A stretch of 61,806 bases of DNA from Nitrososphaeria archaeon (GCA_029775925.1 JARVKB010000030.1:1-61806); one strand, 5' to 3'. Numbered from the stretch's first letter, positions 16,826 to 26,323 are shown. The notes: a model not told the origin generated them from the sequence alone. Translations and numbers: made by a program.

Positions 16826-17869
16826 GTGCAATTAATGGGTGTTGGTGTTGCTATTTTATCTGGTGGAGAAAGTAGACGTTTTCAGAAACCTGGTTATAAG
16901 AGAAAAGATAAGGCTTTGGAAATTTTAAATGGAAAGAAGATGATAGAATGGATCATAGATACAGCCTATAAAATATCCGATAAAGTTGCCATAATAGTAA
17001 GGAATGAAAAGCAGGTAAAAAAATATTTGAATATTTTCTCTAAAAATTATCCCAATCTTAGCATAATCCCAGACTTAAGAAAATTTGGGCATAGTCCTCT
17101 CGTAGGTCTTGCAACTAGCACTAAAGTAATAAATGATGATTTTATTTTAATTTTACCTTGTGATGCACCATATGTAAGAGAAGATGTTCTTAAATTATTA
17201 GTAGATAAAGCAAAAGGTTACGATGTTATCTCACCTTTATGGCCAGATGGCAAGGTTGAACCTCTTATTTCCATTTATAGAAGAAAGCACGTATTACTTT
17301 GCTACCCTGCTCTTCTTAAACTTAAGAGATGGAGATCAGATGATATGATAAGATGTAGTAGAAAATCTTATCTTATTAATGTTGAGAATTTGAGAGAAAT
17401 TGATAAAGAATTGAATTCTTTTTTCAACATAAACTATCCCGAAGAAATTAATACTAAAAAAAGGATCAAATTAAATAATAGGATAATAAGAGATGATAAG
17501 ATAATCTATCCAAATAGAGCATCTGTAGAAAGAATAGAAAATATTGTGAGAGCTATATTGAATAAAAATTTAAACCCTAACCTTATGGACGATTTAAAAG
17601 GTTCTAATTTTTGGCTATCTCTTATAGCGTTATCACTTTTTAAAAAATTTGGAAAAAAGTATATGGAATTAGCCGGAAGAAGCTTTGAGGATGAAGCAAA
17701 TTATTACATAGGAAAAGAGTTAAAAATGTTAGCTCTTCATGCTATTTTAGATTCTTTATCTTGCTGGAGAGAGTTAAACCATGCTGATAACTTGAGTAGA
17801 TTATCAAAGGAAGCTTCTAATTTGAGGAAGCACATTAACATAGACTTTAAAGGAAAGTATGGATTATAA
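16826..17869 (+). CDS. MobA-like nucleotidyltransferase with extra C-terminal domain
   Basis: Residues 1-200 form a MobA-like domain: nucleotide loop LSGGESRRF (11-19), the K in KDKALEIL, and LPCDAPYV for metal binding. MobA attaches GMP to molybdopterin. Residues 210-347 are a mostly helical domain rich in basic residues that I do not recognise, so the protein is about 150 residues longer than ordinary MobA. No other molybdenum-cofactor gene is in the window, so the substrate may be another cofactor phosphate. The reading starts at GTG 16826, or at ATG 16835, which gives the more usual N-terminus. Confidence 0.7.
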   Translation: MQLMGVGVAILSGGESRRFQKPGYKRKDKALEILNGKKMIEWIIDTAYKISDKVAIIVRNEKQVKKYLNIFSKNYPNLSIIPDLRKFGHSPLVGLATSTKVINDDFILILPCDAPYVREDVLKLLVDKAKGYDVISPLWPDGKVEPLISIYRRKHVLLCYPALLKLKRWRSDDMIRCSRKSYLINVENLREIDKELNSFFNINYPEEINTKKRIKLNNRIIRDDKIIYPNRASVERIENIVRAILNKNLNPNLMDDLKGSNFWLSLIALSLFKKFGKKYMELAGRSFEDEANYYIGKELKMLALHAILDSLSCWRELNHADNLSRLSKEASNLRKHINIDFKGKYGL

Positions 17870-17876
17870 TCTGTAT

Positions 17877-19676
17877 TTATTCTTTTTTTGAGAGGTAGTA
17901 GTAAGATTCTTTTTCTTTCTGCTCTCTATCCAACTTGCTACCTGGCTTATTGACTCTAGGTCTTCCGGTATCCACGTCACGTCTATAAGTAATTCCTAAA
18001 TCTTTGAGAAATATGTTCATACCTTTCTCTTTTTCTATAGGAGATGTAGCTTCACCTCTAACTCCTTGCTCACCAGTAAATATCATAAGAGAGTCAGAAA
18101 CAATATCTATGAGTTGAACATCGTGATCCACTATTATTGCAGATTTACCTTGAGCTTTTATGAATCTTTGAACTGCCTTTGCAAAAGCTATTCTATCCTC
18201 AACGTCCATAAAGGCTGATGGTTCATCTAAAGCATAAACATCAGCTTCTCTTAGTAAGCATGCTGTTACAGCTACCTTTTGTAACTCCCCTCCACTTAAA
18301 TCCTTTAATGATTTATCATATAGTTTATTAACTCTTAATGGATTTATTATTGATGATTGAATTAAACTTGTTTCTAAATCTCCTTTTGATACTTTATCTA
18401 AAAAGGTTTTAACGCCTTCATCGGATTCAGAATAAAGATACTGAGGCTTGTAGGATATTCTAGCTTTACATTTAACCTCTCCTTCATCAGTTTTTTCTTC
18501 TCCAGCTATAATCCTCATGAATGTTGTCTTTCCTAACGCATTCCCCCCTAGAATTCCTATAATTTCTCCTTCTTTTAAAGACCCCCTTGAAACTTTTAAT
18601 TTGAAAGTTGGATAAGATTTTAAGAGATCTGTATACTCAATTATGTTTGGTGTTTGTAAAGAATCTCCTATAGGAGCAAAGACATCAAATGTTATAGGAT
18701 TATCTCTAAACCTTATGTTCTCAGCTGGCAGATATCCATCGAGTAGAGCATTAATTCCAACTCTCGCAGACATTACACCAGATACTATGCCATAAGCTCC
18801 AGGATCACCATATAAAATGTGTACATAATCACTTAAATAATCTAAAATTGTTAAATCATGCTCAACAAGTAAGACAGATTTTCCTTGTTTAGCTAAACTA
18901 GATATTACTTTAGCAACGCTTAACCTTTGATAAACATCATTATATGATGATGGTTCATCAAAAAAGTATATATCAGCATTTTTTAAAGCACATATGGCTA
19001 CTGCTAATCTTTGGAGTTCTCCACCACTCAGTTCTTTAATAGGCTTATGCAAACACTCCTTAAGATTTAAATTTTCAATTAATTCATTAATAGCTCCTTT
19101 TTCATCAAACATTTTCAATAATGATAAAGAATCGTCCTTCCAAAATCTAGCTAAATCGTAAACTGTTTGAGGTTTAAAAGAGACTATTAACTCTTTATTG
19201 CAAATCTTCTCAAAATGATCCTTAAGTTCTGTTCCATGGAAATGATCTATAATTACATCCCAATCAGGAGGATTTTCTATTAAGCCCATATTCGGTTTAA
19301 TTTTGCCAGAAAGAATGTTTAAAGCTGTAGTCTTTCCTGTTCCGTTTTTTCCTATTAAACCCACTATAGCTCCTTTTCTTGGTATTGGTAACTTATAAAG
19401 CCTGAAACCGTTAGGACCGTATTGATGAATCTTATCTTCCTTCAACTCCTCTGATAAGTTAATTATTATAATTAAGTTGAATGGACATCTCTTAGTGCAA
19501 ATACCACAACCTCTGCATAACTCTTCACTTATTATAGGTTTCCCATCATCACCAAATATTATCGTCTTTTCACCCATCTTCACACCTGGGCAGAGTCTAT
19601 AGCACTCTAACCCGCACTTTTTAGGCTGGCATTTCTCTCTATCTAATACAGCTATACGATGGACCAAATACCTCAC
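17877..19676 (-). CDS. ABCE1/Rli1 ribosome-recycling ATPase
   Basis: The 599-residue protein is the archaeal ABCE1 ortholog, which splits ribosomes after termination. Residues 16-29 and 54-64 hold the eight cysteines of two iron-sulfur clusters. Nucleotide-binding domain 1 has Walker A GKNGTGKT (109-116), LSGGELQRLAVA and FFDEPSSY; domain 2 has GGNALGKT, LSGGELQKVAVT and ALDEPSAF. Length and order fit the family. It starts at GTG 19676; the HRIAVLD segment right after it is the usual N-terminus. The gene points the same way as the radical SAM and nreA genes upstream, though an 85-nt gap separates them. Confidence 0.97.
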   Translation of the reverse strand: MRYLVHRIAVLDREKCQPKKCGLECYRLCPGVKMGEKTIIFGDDGKPIISEELCRGCGICTKRCPFNLIIIINLSEELKEDKIHQYGPNGFRLYKLPIPRKGAIVGLIGKNGTGKTTALNILSGKIKPNMGLIENPPDWDVIIDHFHGTELKDHFEKICNKELIVSFKPQTVYDLARFWKDDSLSLLKMFDEKGAINELIENLNLKECLHKPIKELSGGELQRLAVAICALKNADIYFFDEPSSYNDVYQRLSVAKVISSLAKQGKSVLLVEHDLTILDYLSDYVHILYGDPGAYGIVSGVMSARVGINALLDGYLPAENIRFRDNPITFDVFAPIGDSLQTPNIIEYTDLLKSYPTFKLKVSRGSLKEGEIIGILGGNALGKTTFMRIIAGEEKTDEGEVKCKARISYKPQYLYSESDEGVKTFLDKVSKGDLETSLIQSSIINPLRVNKLYDKSLKDLSGGELQKVAVTACLLREADVYALDEPSAFMDVEDRIAFAKAVQRFIKAQGKSAIIVDHDVQLIDIVSDSLMIFTGEQGVRGEATSPIEKEKGMNIFLKDLGITYRRDVDTGRPRVNKPGSKLDREQKEKESYYYLSKKE

Positions 19677-19761
19677 CTTAGCATAGTAAAAATCATCTTA
19701 AGATCTTTAAATTCCATTTACTTGAAGCTTAACTATTATTAGCAATAAATACTTTATAAAG

Positions 19762-20583
19762 CTAAGGAAAGGCTGCTTTGCAAAGAACACCTTTTTTCAA
19801 GCATGCATCTTTTAATTTAACTTTTAATCTATACCAATAATCCGAGTTATTCGTAATAAGGAACGGTAAACGTTCTTTAAGCCCAGGCTTTTCCTTATCT
19901 AAAAATGAAGCCATAGAATCTAATACCCAAGGTCTTAAGTTAAGCTTATCATAGATTATTTCGCTCCTTGTTTTTTTGGCCAGATCGATTATCTTTAAAA
20001 GGCTTTCATAATCGTCATTTATCTCAGGGATTATAGGTCCTAAAAATATCCATGTGTTTATCCCTTCATTGGAGAATTCTTCTATAACTTGGGAAAGAGA
20101 GCTAGGCGATGATGCTCTTGGTTGCAATTTTCTAGCTAAATCATCATCAAGAGTAGTTATAGTAAAGCCTACATCAAATCCCTCTGATTTAATCAAATCT
20201 TTATCCCTCAAAATTAAAGTAGACTTTGTCTGTATAGAAACTGGAAATTTATGAATTGATAACAGCTCAATACATTTCCTAGTTAATTGTAGCTTTTCTT
20301 CCAATGGTTGGTAAGGATCTGTAACTGTACTTATGCCAACTATGCCCTTTGGAAGCTTCTTCAATTGATTACTTAGAATTTCAACGATATTTATCTTTGC
20401 TTTTACGAATTTTCCCCAATTTTTTGCAACTTTATCATTATGAAATACAGATGGACTGTAGCAGTAAATACAACCATGCTCACAACCGAAGTAAGGGTTT
20501 AAAGAGTAATCTAAGTATGGTAAATTACTATGTGATATAGCATTCTTGCAAATGATGTAAGAGTAACTGATCAAAAACACCAT
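19762..20583 (-). CDS. SplB-like radical SAM protein
   Basis: The 273-residue protein has the radical SAM cluster motif CEHGCIYC (C34, C38, C41) preceded by the NPYFGC context of the SplB/COG1533 group, and the conserved VTDPYQPLE motif in the middle. COG1533 proteins resemble spore photoproduct lyase but most have unknown substrates. It begins five bases after the stop of nreA, so the two are translationally linked. That placement makes a DNA-damage role attractive, as inference. The start near 20583 gives a short hydrophobic leader; an internal start cannot be excluded. Confidence 0.85.
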   Translation of the reverse strand: MVFLISYSYIICKNAISHSNLPYLDYSLNPYFGCEHGCIYCYSPSVFHNDKVAKNWGKFVKAKINIVEILSNQLKKLPKGIVGISTVTDPYQPLEEKLQLTRKCIELLSIHKFPVSIQTKSTLILRDKDLIKSEGFDVGFTITTLDDDLARKLQPRASSPSSLSQVIEEFSNEGINTWIFLGPIIPEINDDYESLLKIIDLAKKTRSEIIYDKLNLRPWVLDSMASFLDKEKPGLKERLPFLITNNSDYWYRLKVKLKDACLKKGVLCKAAFP

Positions 20584-20588
20584 CCTGA

Positions 20589-21881
20589 TTAGAAATCTGT
20601 AATCTTTCTTTGAAAAAAGGCTTCCTTTAAAATTACACTATTTTCTATCCATCTATCAAAAGGTACTGTAAGAAATTTAAATGCAAAATTCAAAGCAGAT
20701 TGAAAATCATCGAACCTTTTTGGCTTATTTTTCAATGCATTTCTAACACTTTCCCTAACATTCCAGACACCGATAGGTAATATATAGCCTGGATAAATCT
20801 CCCTTAAAACAAGGACCTTTGCTTGCTTCTTCATCTTTTTTAGCTTCTCAGCGACTGCCAACCTTGCAGAATAATAGCACCCACCTACTTTAGCATAACT
20901 AGTCCTTCCTACATAGCTCTCATAATCACCCATTATTGCTGGATTCTTTCCTCCAAAATTCCACATAGTTCCAGGGAACCATGCCTCTATCCACTCAAAG
21001 CACCATTTTTCTGGCATAAATATTGCTAAGAATAAATTATCTAAATTCCTAAAAATGTATACTTCATAATCATCTAAACTATCATATTGCTTTATCTCTT
21101 CGACCAACCAAAAGGAGATTATATCATCAACTGCCGTAATACTCCATCTCGTAGGTACTAATCTTCTTCTATTCCCAATTCCTAGCATGCCAACGCTGAA
21201 GGCACGTTGAATTCTGCTAATAATGACCCCTTGCTTATAAAGCTGAACTATAGCTTCAGAAGCTTTCAAATCCTTATCATAGTAAGCTTTTTCTATCCTT
21301 CTATCAACACTTATGTTAGAAGTTTTAAAGGATTTTAATTGTGATGAAAAACCAAAAGGTGGAGTTTCTTCACTTAAATATAACATACTCACAGGTCTTT
21401 TATTGAAAACTGCCTCAGAATCTACTGGGGATATACTCATAGATAATTCTTGAATTGAATCGAGCAAACGGTTACCTTTTAATGTGTCTTCTATATGCAT
21501 TGTGGTTTTACCTCTAATCAAACTAAGGCGATATTCTATAATTTCTTTAATAGATCTACCCGCCCAAAGCTCGGGGGTATCCAGTATCTCAGTATTTCCA
21601 AGATATGGAGGGAGTACAGGACCAATACAAACTTTAGGGTAGCTTATTCTTCCTACAAAGGTCCCTGGTGGAGTAGAACCTTCAACTCTTTCTGATAATA
21701 TCAGAAAAGGGCTTTTTATCATGAGTTTAGCTTTAAATAATATAGGGCATATTAGCCTACCACATAACATATTACCTCCTTTACAGATTAAGCACAATTG
21801 TGATAACTCTCCGGTTAATTTTATATTATGTAATAACAAATCATTCATTAATTCATTCTGGATCCAATGATGTTCAATCAA
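20589..21881 (-). CDS. nreA: DNA repair protein NreA
   Basis: The 430-residue protein matches the archaeal NreA family (COG1602). An N-terminal zinc finger has C30, C33, C40 and C45, followed by SPFLILSERVEGSTPPG and VGRISYPKVCIGP. The last seven residues, QRKITDF, form a PIP-box-like end (Q, I, F spacing), the PCNA-binding feature known for NreA proteins that protect against DNA damage. The gene heads a tight pair with the radical SAM gene. Upstream is a 385-bp gap without another gene. The start at 21881 may be one of several; ATG codon 12 is an alternative. Confidence 0.9.
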   Translation of the reverse strand: MIEHHWIQNELMNDLLLHNIKLTGELSQLCLICKGGNMLCGRLICPILFKAKLMIKSPFLILSERVEGSTPPGTFVGRISYPKVCIGPVLPPYLGNTEILDTPELWAGRSIKEIIEYRLSLIRGKTTMHIEDTLKGNRLLDSIQELSMSISPVDSEAVFNKRPVSMLYLSEETPPFGFSSQLKSFKTSNISVDRRIEKAYYDKDLKASEAIVQLYKQGVIISRIQRAFSVGMLGIGNRRRLVPTRWSITAVDDIISFWLVEEIKQYDSLDDYEVYIFRNLDNLFLAIFMPEKWCFEWIEAWFPGTMWNFGGKNPAIMGDYESYVGRTSYAKVGGCYYSARLAVAEKLKKMKKQAKVLVLREIYPGYILPIGVWNVRESVRNALKNKPKRFDDFQSALNFAFKFLTVPFDRWIENSVILKEAFFQRKITDF

Positions 21882-22095
21882 TGATTTACATTATCAAAGA
21901 TAGATATATTAATAATTTGAGCACATAAATAATTCATCTTCATAAAAATGTTAAGAAATAATACAAGTTTAATTCTTCTTTAATTACGGTCCGAAATACT
22001 ATTCTTAAGATGTTGGCAATAGAAAGATTACAAAATACAATGTTGAAAATTTTCTTCGTAAAAAAGAAGTAAAATTCGATTCAATGATCTTTTTT

Positions 22096-22117
22096 ATAAA
22101 GACATGCATGTCTTTAT
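22096..22117. repeat. 22-bp perfect palindrome
   Basis: The sequence from 22096 to 22117 equals its own reverse complement, with core GACATGCATGTC. It overlaps a TATA-like stretch (TTTTTATAAA, 22091-22100) about 170 bp before the VIT-family gene. As DNA it could be an operator for a dimeric repressor that competes with TBP; as RNA it would be a hairpin. Which one is not decided by the sequence. Confidence 0.6.
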
Positions 22118-22267
22118 GAGGTGGCTTTGCTAAGGAAGACGAAAGACCGATGAGGGGTAGTTTGATCAAAGCTTTTAGTAGATCGAGGTCTTCATTAGAT
22201 TCTGCACCATAAAATCAATATATTGGCTCGATCTAAGATTGTAACAAAACGATCGGAGGAATAATAT
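22118..22267 (+). promoter_or_regulatory. Possible pseudoknotted 5' leader of the VIT-family gene
   Basis: Between the palindrome and the gene are two crossing helices: GGCTTTG (22123-22129) with CAAAGCT (22167-22173), including a G-U pair that favours the plus strand, and GAAGAC (22135-22140) with GTCTTC (22188-22193). Crossing order means a pseudoknot if both form. The region is GC-richer than its surroundings. A metal-responsive leader would make sense for a transporter gene, but I match no known riboswitch. Confidence 0.3.
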
Positions 22268-22747
22268 ATGATGAGACATTCAATAAAAACAGGGTTTAGC
22301 TTTGGTTTAACTTCCGGAATAATCACAACATTAGGTTTAATAGTAGGTCTAAATTCGGGCACCCGATCAGAACTTGCCGTCATTGGCGGGATACTGACAA
22401 TAGCTATAGCAGATGCCTTTTCAGATGCATTAGGTATCCACATTTCTGAAGAATCAGAGATTAAGCATACCCCAAAGGAAATATGGGAGTCAACGGTATC
22501 AACCTTTCTTTTTAAGTTTGTTTTTGCTATCACTTTTGTTTTTCCTATTCTTTTATTCCCACTTATGATAGCAGTTATTGTAAGTATTTTTTGGGGGATA
22601 TCTCTTTTGGGAATCTTTAGTTTTTACATTGCAAAAGAACAAAAAATAAAACCGTGGAAAGCAATTATGGAACATTTAATCATAGCATTTGTAGTTATAA
22701 TTTCTACGAATATTGTTGGCGATCTGATAAGGATAACGCTTATTTAG
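22268..22747 (+). CDS. VIT1/CCC1-family membrane transporter
   Basis: The 159-residue protein has four to five predicted membrane helices and the VIT-type opening GLTSGIITTLGLIVGL, then a helix with AIADAFSDALG. VIT/CCC1 proteins export iron or manganese from the cytoplasm into a compartment or out of the cell. The protein is short for the family (usually 220-250) and lacks the long cytoplasmic metal-binding helices, so the transported ion is unsure. RBS GGAGGAATA precedes the ATG. A second relative lies at 57850-58392. Confidence 0.7.
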   Translation: MMRHSIKTGFSFGLTSGIITTLGLIVGLNSGTRSELAVIGGILTIAIADAFSDALGIHISEESEIKHTPKEIWESTVSTFLFKFVFAITFVFPILLFPLMIAVIVSIFWGISLLGIFSFYIAKEQKIKPWKAIMEHLIIAFVVIISTNIVGDLIRITLI

Positions 22748-22791
22748 ATATTAGGGCAAATGGCTGCTTTACTTACCATTCATTAATATCA

Positions 22792-23736
22792 CTAATCTAA
22801 AAGACCCTTCAATACTTCCATCCATGCTTTAGCTACATTATCAGGATTATATCCTCCTCCACCTAGAGCCATTATTCTCCCATCACATAATTCATGTGAT
22901 ATTCTATGGAGCCTTTTTGTTGCATATCTATGAGCTTCCTCTGTATAGTTTAGATGTGTAAGCGGATCATTTTTCAATCCATCTGCACCACATTGGAATA
23001 TTATCAGTTCTGGCTTTATTTGGTAAGCAAATTCTTCAACCTTTTTAAAGGCTTCCTTAAATTCTTCATCCCCTGATCCTGGAGCTAATGGTAAATTCAG
23101 CTTTGTTCCTACTGCTTCTCCAGAACCAGTTTCATTACTGAAACCAGTTCCTGGATACAAATACCTACCATCTTCATGTATATCAGCTATAAATACCATA
23201 GGATCATCATAAAATTCATAGAAAACACCATCTCCATGATGAGCATCTATATCAACATAAAGTATTCTTTTTACATGATAAGTCTTTTTAGCATGAATTA
23301 TTGCTATTGCAATATCATTAAATACACAGAATCCTGCAGCTCTATCTCTTCTTGCATGATGCATTCCTCCAATAGGATTGAATATATGATTGAATTCTTT
23401 CTTCATAATCATATCCAAGCCAAGTAGAGTAGAACCTACAACATAGCAAGCAGCTTCAAAAATGCCTTTAAATGCAGGAGTATCTCCATAATCTAGGTAG
23501 CCAAAACCATATTCAGAAGCTCTTTTCACAAAATCTACGTATTCTTTAGTATGAAAAAGAAGTAAAACATCTTCGCTTACCATTACTGGCTTGATTATTT
23601 TAATACTTTCTTTATTGGTGATTTCTTCTTTGAGTAAAATCCAAAAATTTTCAACTCTACTGTTTCTAAGTGGATGATCGTCAGGAAACGAATAACTAAA
23701 AGGAGAGTCCCAAAAAAATATTCCGACTATGTGCAT
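22792..23736 (-). CDS. Histone deacetylase/AcuC-like zinc amidohydrolase
   Basis: The 314-residue protein has the class I/II deacetylase core: GGMHHARRDRAAGFCVFND with the paired histidines, YVDIDAHHGDG with the Asp and His zinc ligands, FQCGADGLKNDPL with the third Asp ligand, and ALGGGGYNP. These enzymes remove acetyl groups from lysines or from polyamines and acetoin-pathway enzymes. In an archaeon with few known acetylated targets, chromatin (Alba-like) or metabolic enzymes are possible substrates; the sequence does not say. It is a single-gene unit. Start ATG at 23736. Confidence 0.93.
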   Translation of the reverse strand: MHIVGIFFWDSPFSYSFPDDHPLRNSRVENFWILLKEEITNKESIKIIKPVMVSEDVLLLFHTKEYVDFVKRASEYGFGYLDYGDTPAFKGIFEAACYVVGSTLLGLDMIMKKEFNHIFNPIGGMHHARRDRAAGFCVFNDIAIAIIHAKKTYHVKRILYVDIDAHHGDGVFYEFYDDPMVFIADIHEDGRYLYPGTGFSNETGSGEAVGTKLNLPLAPGSGDEEFKEAFKKVEEFAYQIKPELIIFQCGADGLKNDPLTHLNYTEEAHRYATKRLHRISHELCDGRIMALGGGGYNPDNVAKAWMEVLKGLLD

Positions 23737-23991
23737 GTTATTATGAATATAGTTGTCGACCGATTTAAAGGTTAACTCGCTTTGAATAAGAAAATCATGA
23801 CAAGTGCACTTTTGATGGTTAGAAACTTATTTACTAATTTTTAAAATGGATCCTCTGAAATACTTGTCTTTCCTTGATTTTGTGCTTGGATAAAAGTAAG
23901 TTTTCATATTTTCATATGGTTTTCATGTTAAAATGAAAATTTACCAATGTTTTTTAAAATTCTAAGACTTAGAAATGGCACTATCATTTAA

Positions 23992-25302
23992 TCAAAAACA
24001 TCGTATTCCGCTAATTCTTATATGGGGTCCGCCTTCAGATATGCAGAAACCCTTCTCTAAGTTGGGTCGTAAAGTGGCTAACTTGCCCACCGCGTCCACT
24101 CTTTGAATAGCATTCCTTACATTATCTACGATCTTTAATTGCTTTATGGGTTCTTCTATTTTCTTATTACGAATAAGGTATGCTATTTCAGGAATGAGCT
24201 CGAATCTACCATCTATTGTATCGACCTCAGCCTTTACCAAACCTCTTATGTATATTCCATTCTTCGTATCTTCGAACATTTCTTTTAAACTCCAATCAGA
24301 AGGTCTTATATACACATTGCTTACGCTAGGGCGAGGTATATGGGTAATTCCATGAGCGTTTCCAGGTATCTCATCCCCCTTTGCAGTGAGCCTTGTATGT
24401 AATAATGTTATCTCACCTTTATTAATGAGTGTTTTTCTTACTCCTCTAACACCTTCGTCATCCCAAGTGAAAGAGCCATAAGCTCCAGGTATTGTGGGAT
24501 TATCTTCTATAGTAAAATCTTCGTAAATATCTAAATCTTGAAAGAATTTTCCTTGAAATGTATCTGCTTCGAGCATATGGGCTACTTCATGGGCAAACGC
24601 ACCAGCAGTTTCACTATCAAATATCACTTTGAAACCTTTTCCTCTTTCAAGAGGTGACATGAGCTTCGCCTTCAGCATATCTTTGGCTCTTGAGACCAGA
24701 TCGTCAAGGATATAATCCCAATCACGTCCGTTTAAGACTTCTAACCCTCCTTTACCTCCTAAAATTCTACTAGCAAAGCCTTGAAGGATGTCTCTAATAA
24801 TAAGATAAATAGTAAGATCCGTCAAAGGAGAACTCTCTCTAACATTAGTACCCTCTGAAGTCACCAGAGTTGAATCAATATGATAATGCGTTAATACCAG
24901 CTCTGATCTCGCGTATAAAGATCCTAATCTTGCCTTCAGTTCATTCTTAAGGCTTAGGAGAAATTCATTAGCCTCTTCTATATTAAATTCTTTTTTTTCT
25001 TTATATTCTACTTCTCCTACTTCAGGCTTTATAGGCGATAGTCTGACTTCTCTTTCTGTTAATACTGCTTGTTTTAGGGCTAATTCAGATACCATCTCAG
25101 CGTTTTGAGTATCGATTTTACTTGCACAAGCAATACCATAGCCTTTATCAACAACACGACAGACAATTTTTTCTGATTCACTCTCAAAGACTTCAGAGGA
25201 GTCTGGTCTAGAAGCGACTTGAATTTCTTGGCATTCCACTGTTCTGAAGTCTACATACTTGACTTTTGGTATTTTCTCAATTATCTGATGGAGATCCACC
25301 AT
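23992..25302 (-). CDS. TldD-family protein with altered metal site
   Basis: The 436-residue protein is a TldD/PmbA-family metalloprotease by overall pattern (IPGNAHGITHIPRPSVSNVYI, FELIPEIAYLIRN-type segments). TldD proteins normally have HExxxH plus a C-terminal cysteine in GxCGK as zinc ligands. Here the motif is HEVAH (238-242), one residue shorter, giving HExxH, and the C-terminal end lacks GxCGK (only C420 in a different position and C435). No partner TldE gene is adjacent. The frame is intact. It may be a variant protease with a changed site, or an inactive relative. Confidence 0.82.
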   Translation of the reverse strand: MVDLHQIIEKIPKVKYVDFRTVECQEIQVASRPDSSEVFESESEKIVCRVVDKGYGIACASKIDTQNAEMVSELALKQAVLTEREVRLSPIKPEVGEVEYKEKKEFNIEEANEFLLSLKNELKARLGSLYARSELVLTHYHIDSTLVTSEGTNVRESSPLTDLTIYLIIRDILQGFASRILGGKGGLEVLNGRDWDYILDDLVSRAKDMLKAKLMSPLERGKGFKVIFDSETAGAFAHEVAHMLEADTFQGKFFQDLDIYEDFTIEDNPTIPGAYGSFTWDDEGVRGVRKTLINKGEITLLHTRLTAKGDEIPGNAHGITHIPRPSVSNVYIRPSDWSLKEMFEDTKNGIYIRGLVKAEVDTIDGRFELIPEIAYLIRNKKIEEPIKQLKIVDNVRNAIQRVDAVGKLATLRPNLEKGFCISEGGPHIRISGIRCF

Positions 25303-25530
25303 CTAATCATAATTTTAGATTAAAGTAAGATATTAATTCTACGCTCTCCTTTTATAAAAGAATCTCATTTGAGCTTTAGATCTATTTATAGTTTTCTAAC
25401 CAATCTTTTTCTTAATGCTTACTCATCATAAGTAAATTATACTTATTTATCGGTTTTTCAAAGATAATTCGACTTAAACCTAAAAATAGTAAATTTTAAT
25501 AATAATTTATACAAATCTCAAGGTACAAAA

Positions 25531-26319
25531 TTGGAAGAAATTAAACATGTAGATGAAAACCTCATAACAAAGGCAATAATAAAGAAGGCTGCTGAAGAAT
25601 GGATAGATTTCTCGGAATGTGATGTAATAGTTGTAGGTGCTGGTCCTGCTGGCTTAACGGCATCAACTTATCTCGCTAAAAATGGTCTAAAAACTTTGGT
25701 TCTAGAAAAAAAGCTATCTTTTGGAGGAGGAATGGGAGGGGGTGGTATGTGTTTCCACAAATTGATCATAGAAAGTCCTGCAGACGAGATAATTAGAGAA
25801 TTTGGTTGCAGATTAGAAATGATCGATGATAGAATATACATTACAGATGCGGCAGAAATGATGGCAAAATTGGCAGCAGGAGCAATAGATGCTGGAGCGA
25901 AGATACTTTTTGGTGTTGCTGTTGAAGATTTGATTTTCAGAAGTTCACCATTAAGAATAATAGGCACAGTAGTTCAATGGGCATCTGTTAATATGTCTGG
26001 GCTTCATGTCGATCCCCTTCCTATTAAATCAAAAGCAGTTGTAGATTGCACTGGTCATGATGCTGAAGTACTCGCTGTAGCATCACGTAAGATTCCTGAG
26101 CTTAAAATAACGATTCACGGGGAGAAGTCCATGTGGGTAGATCTTGCTGAGAAGTCAATAATCGAAAATACCGGAGAGGTTTGCCCCGGTCTTTACGTTG
26201 CAGGAATGGCAGTAGCTGCGCTTCATCATACTCCAAGAATGGGCCCTATCTTTGGAGGAATGATACTGTCAGGAAAAAAAGTAGCCGATTTGATTGTAAA
26301 GAAGATAAAAACTCAATAA
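25531..26319 (+). CDS. thi4: Archaeal Thi4 thiazole synthase
   Basis: Thi4 builds the adenylated thiazole of thiamin from NAD and glycine. The 262-residue protein has the dinucleotide loop GAGPAG (36-41), GGGMGGGG and the later MSGLHVDP region. At the position where yeast Thi4 has the sacrificial sulfur-donating cysteine, this protein has His159, as I remember for the sulfide-using methanogen enzyme, so it likely uses free sulfide catalytically. It starts at TTG 25531. It heads a tight run of genes with a zinc-finger protein and two small proteins. Confidence 0.9.
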   Translation: MEEIKHVDENLITKAIIKKAAEEWIDFSECDVIVVGAGPAGLTASTYLAKNGLKTLVLEKKLSFGGGMGGGGMCFHKLIIESPADEIIREFGCRLEMIDDRIYITDAAEMMAKLAAGAIDAGAKILFGVAVEDLIFRSSPLRIIGTVVQWASVNMSGLHVDPLPIKSKAVVDCTGHDAEVLAVASRKIPELKITIHGEKSMWVDLAEKSIIENTGEVCPGLYVAGMAVAALHHTPRMGPIFGGMILSGKKVADLIVKKIKTQ

Positions 26320-26323
26320 AGTT

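Noticed and set aside
22195-22533. 112-codon minus-strand frame over the VIT gene start
   Set aside because: It overlaps the plausible VIT frame antisense, has no family pattern and a shadow-like composition.
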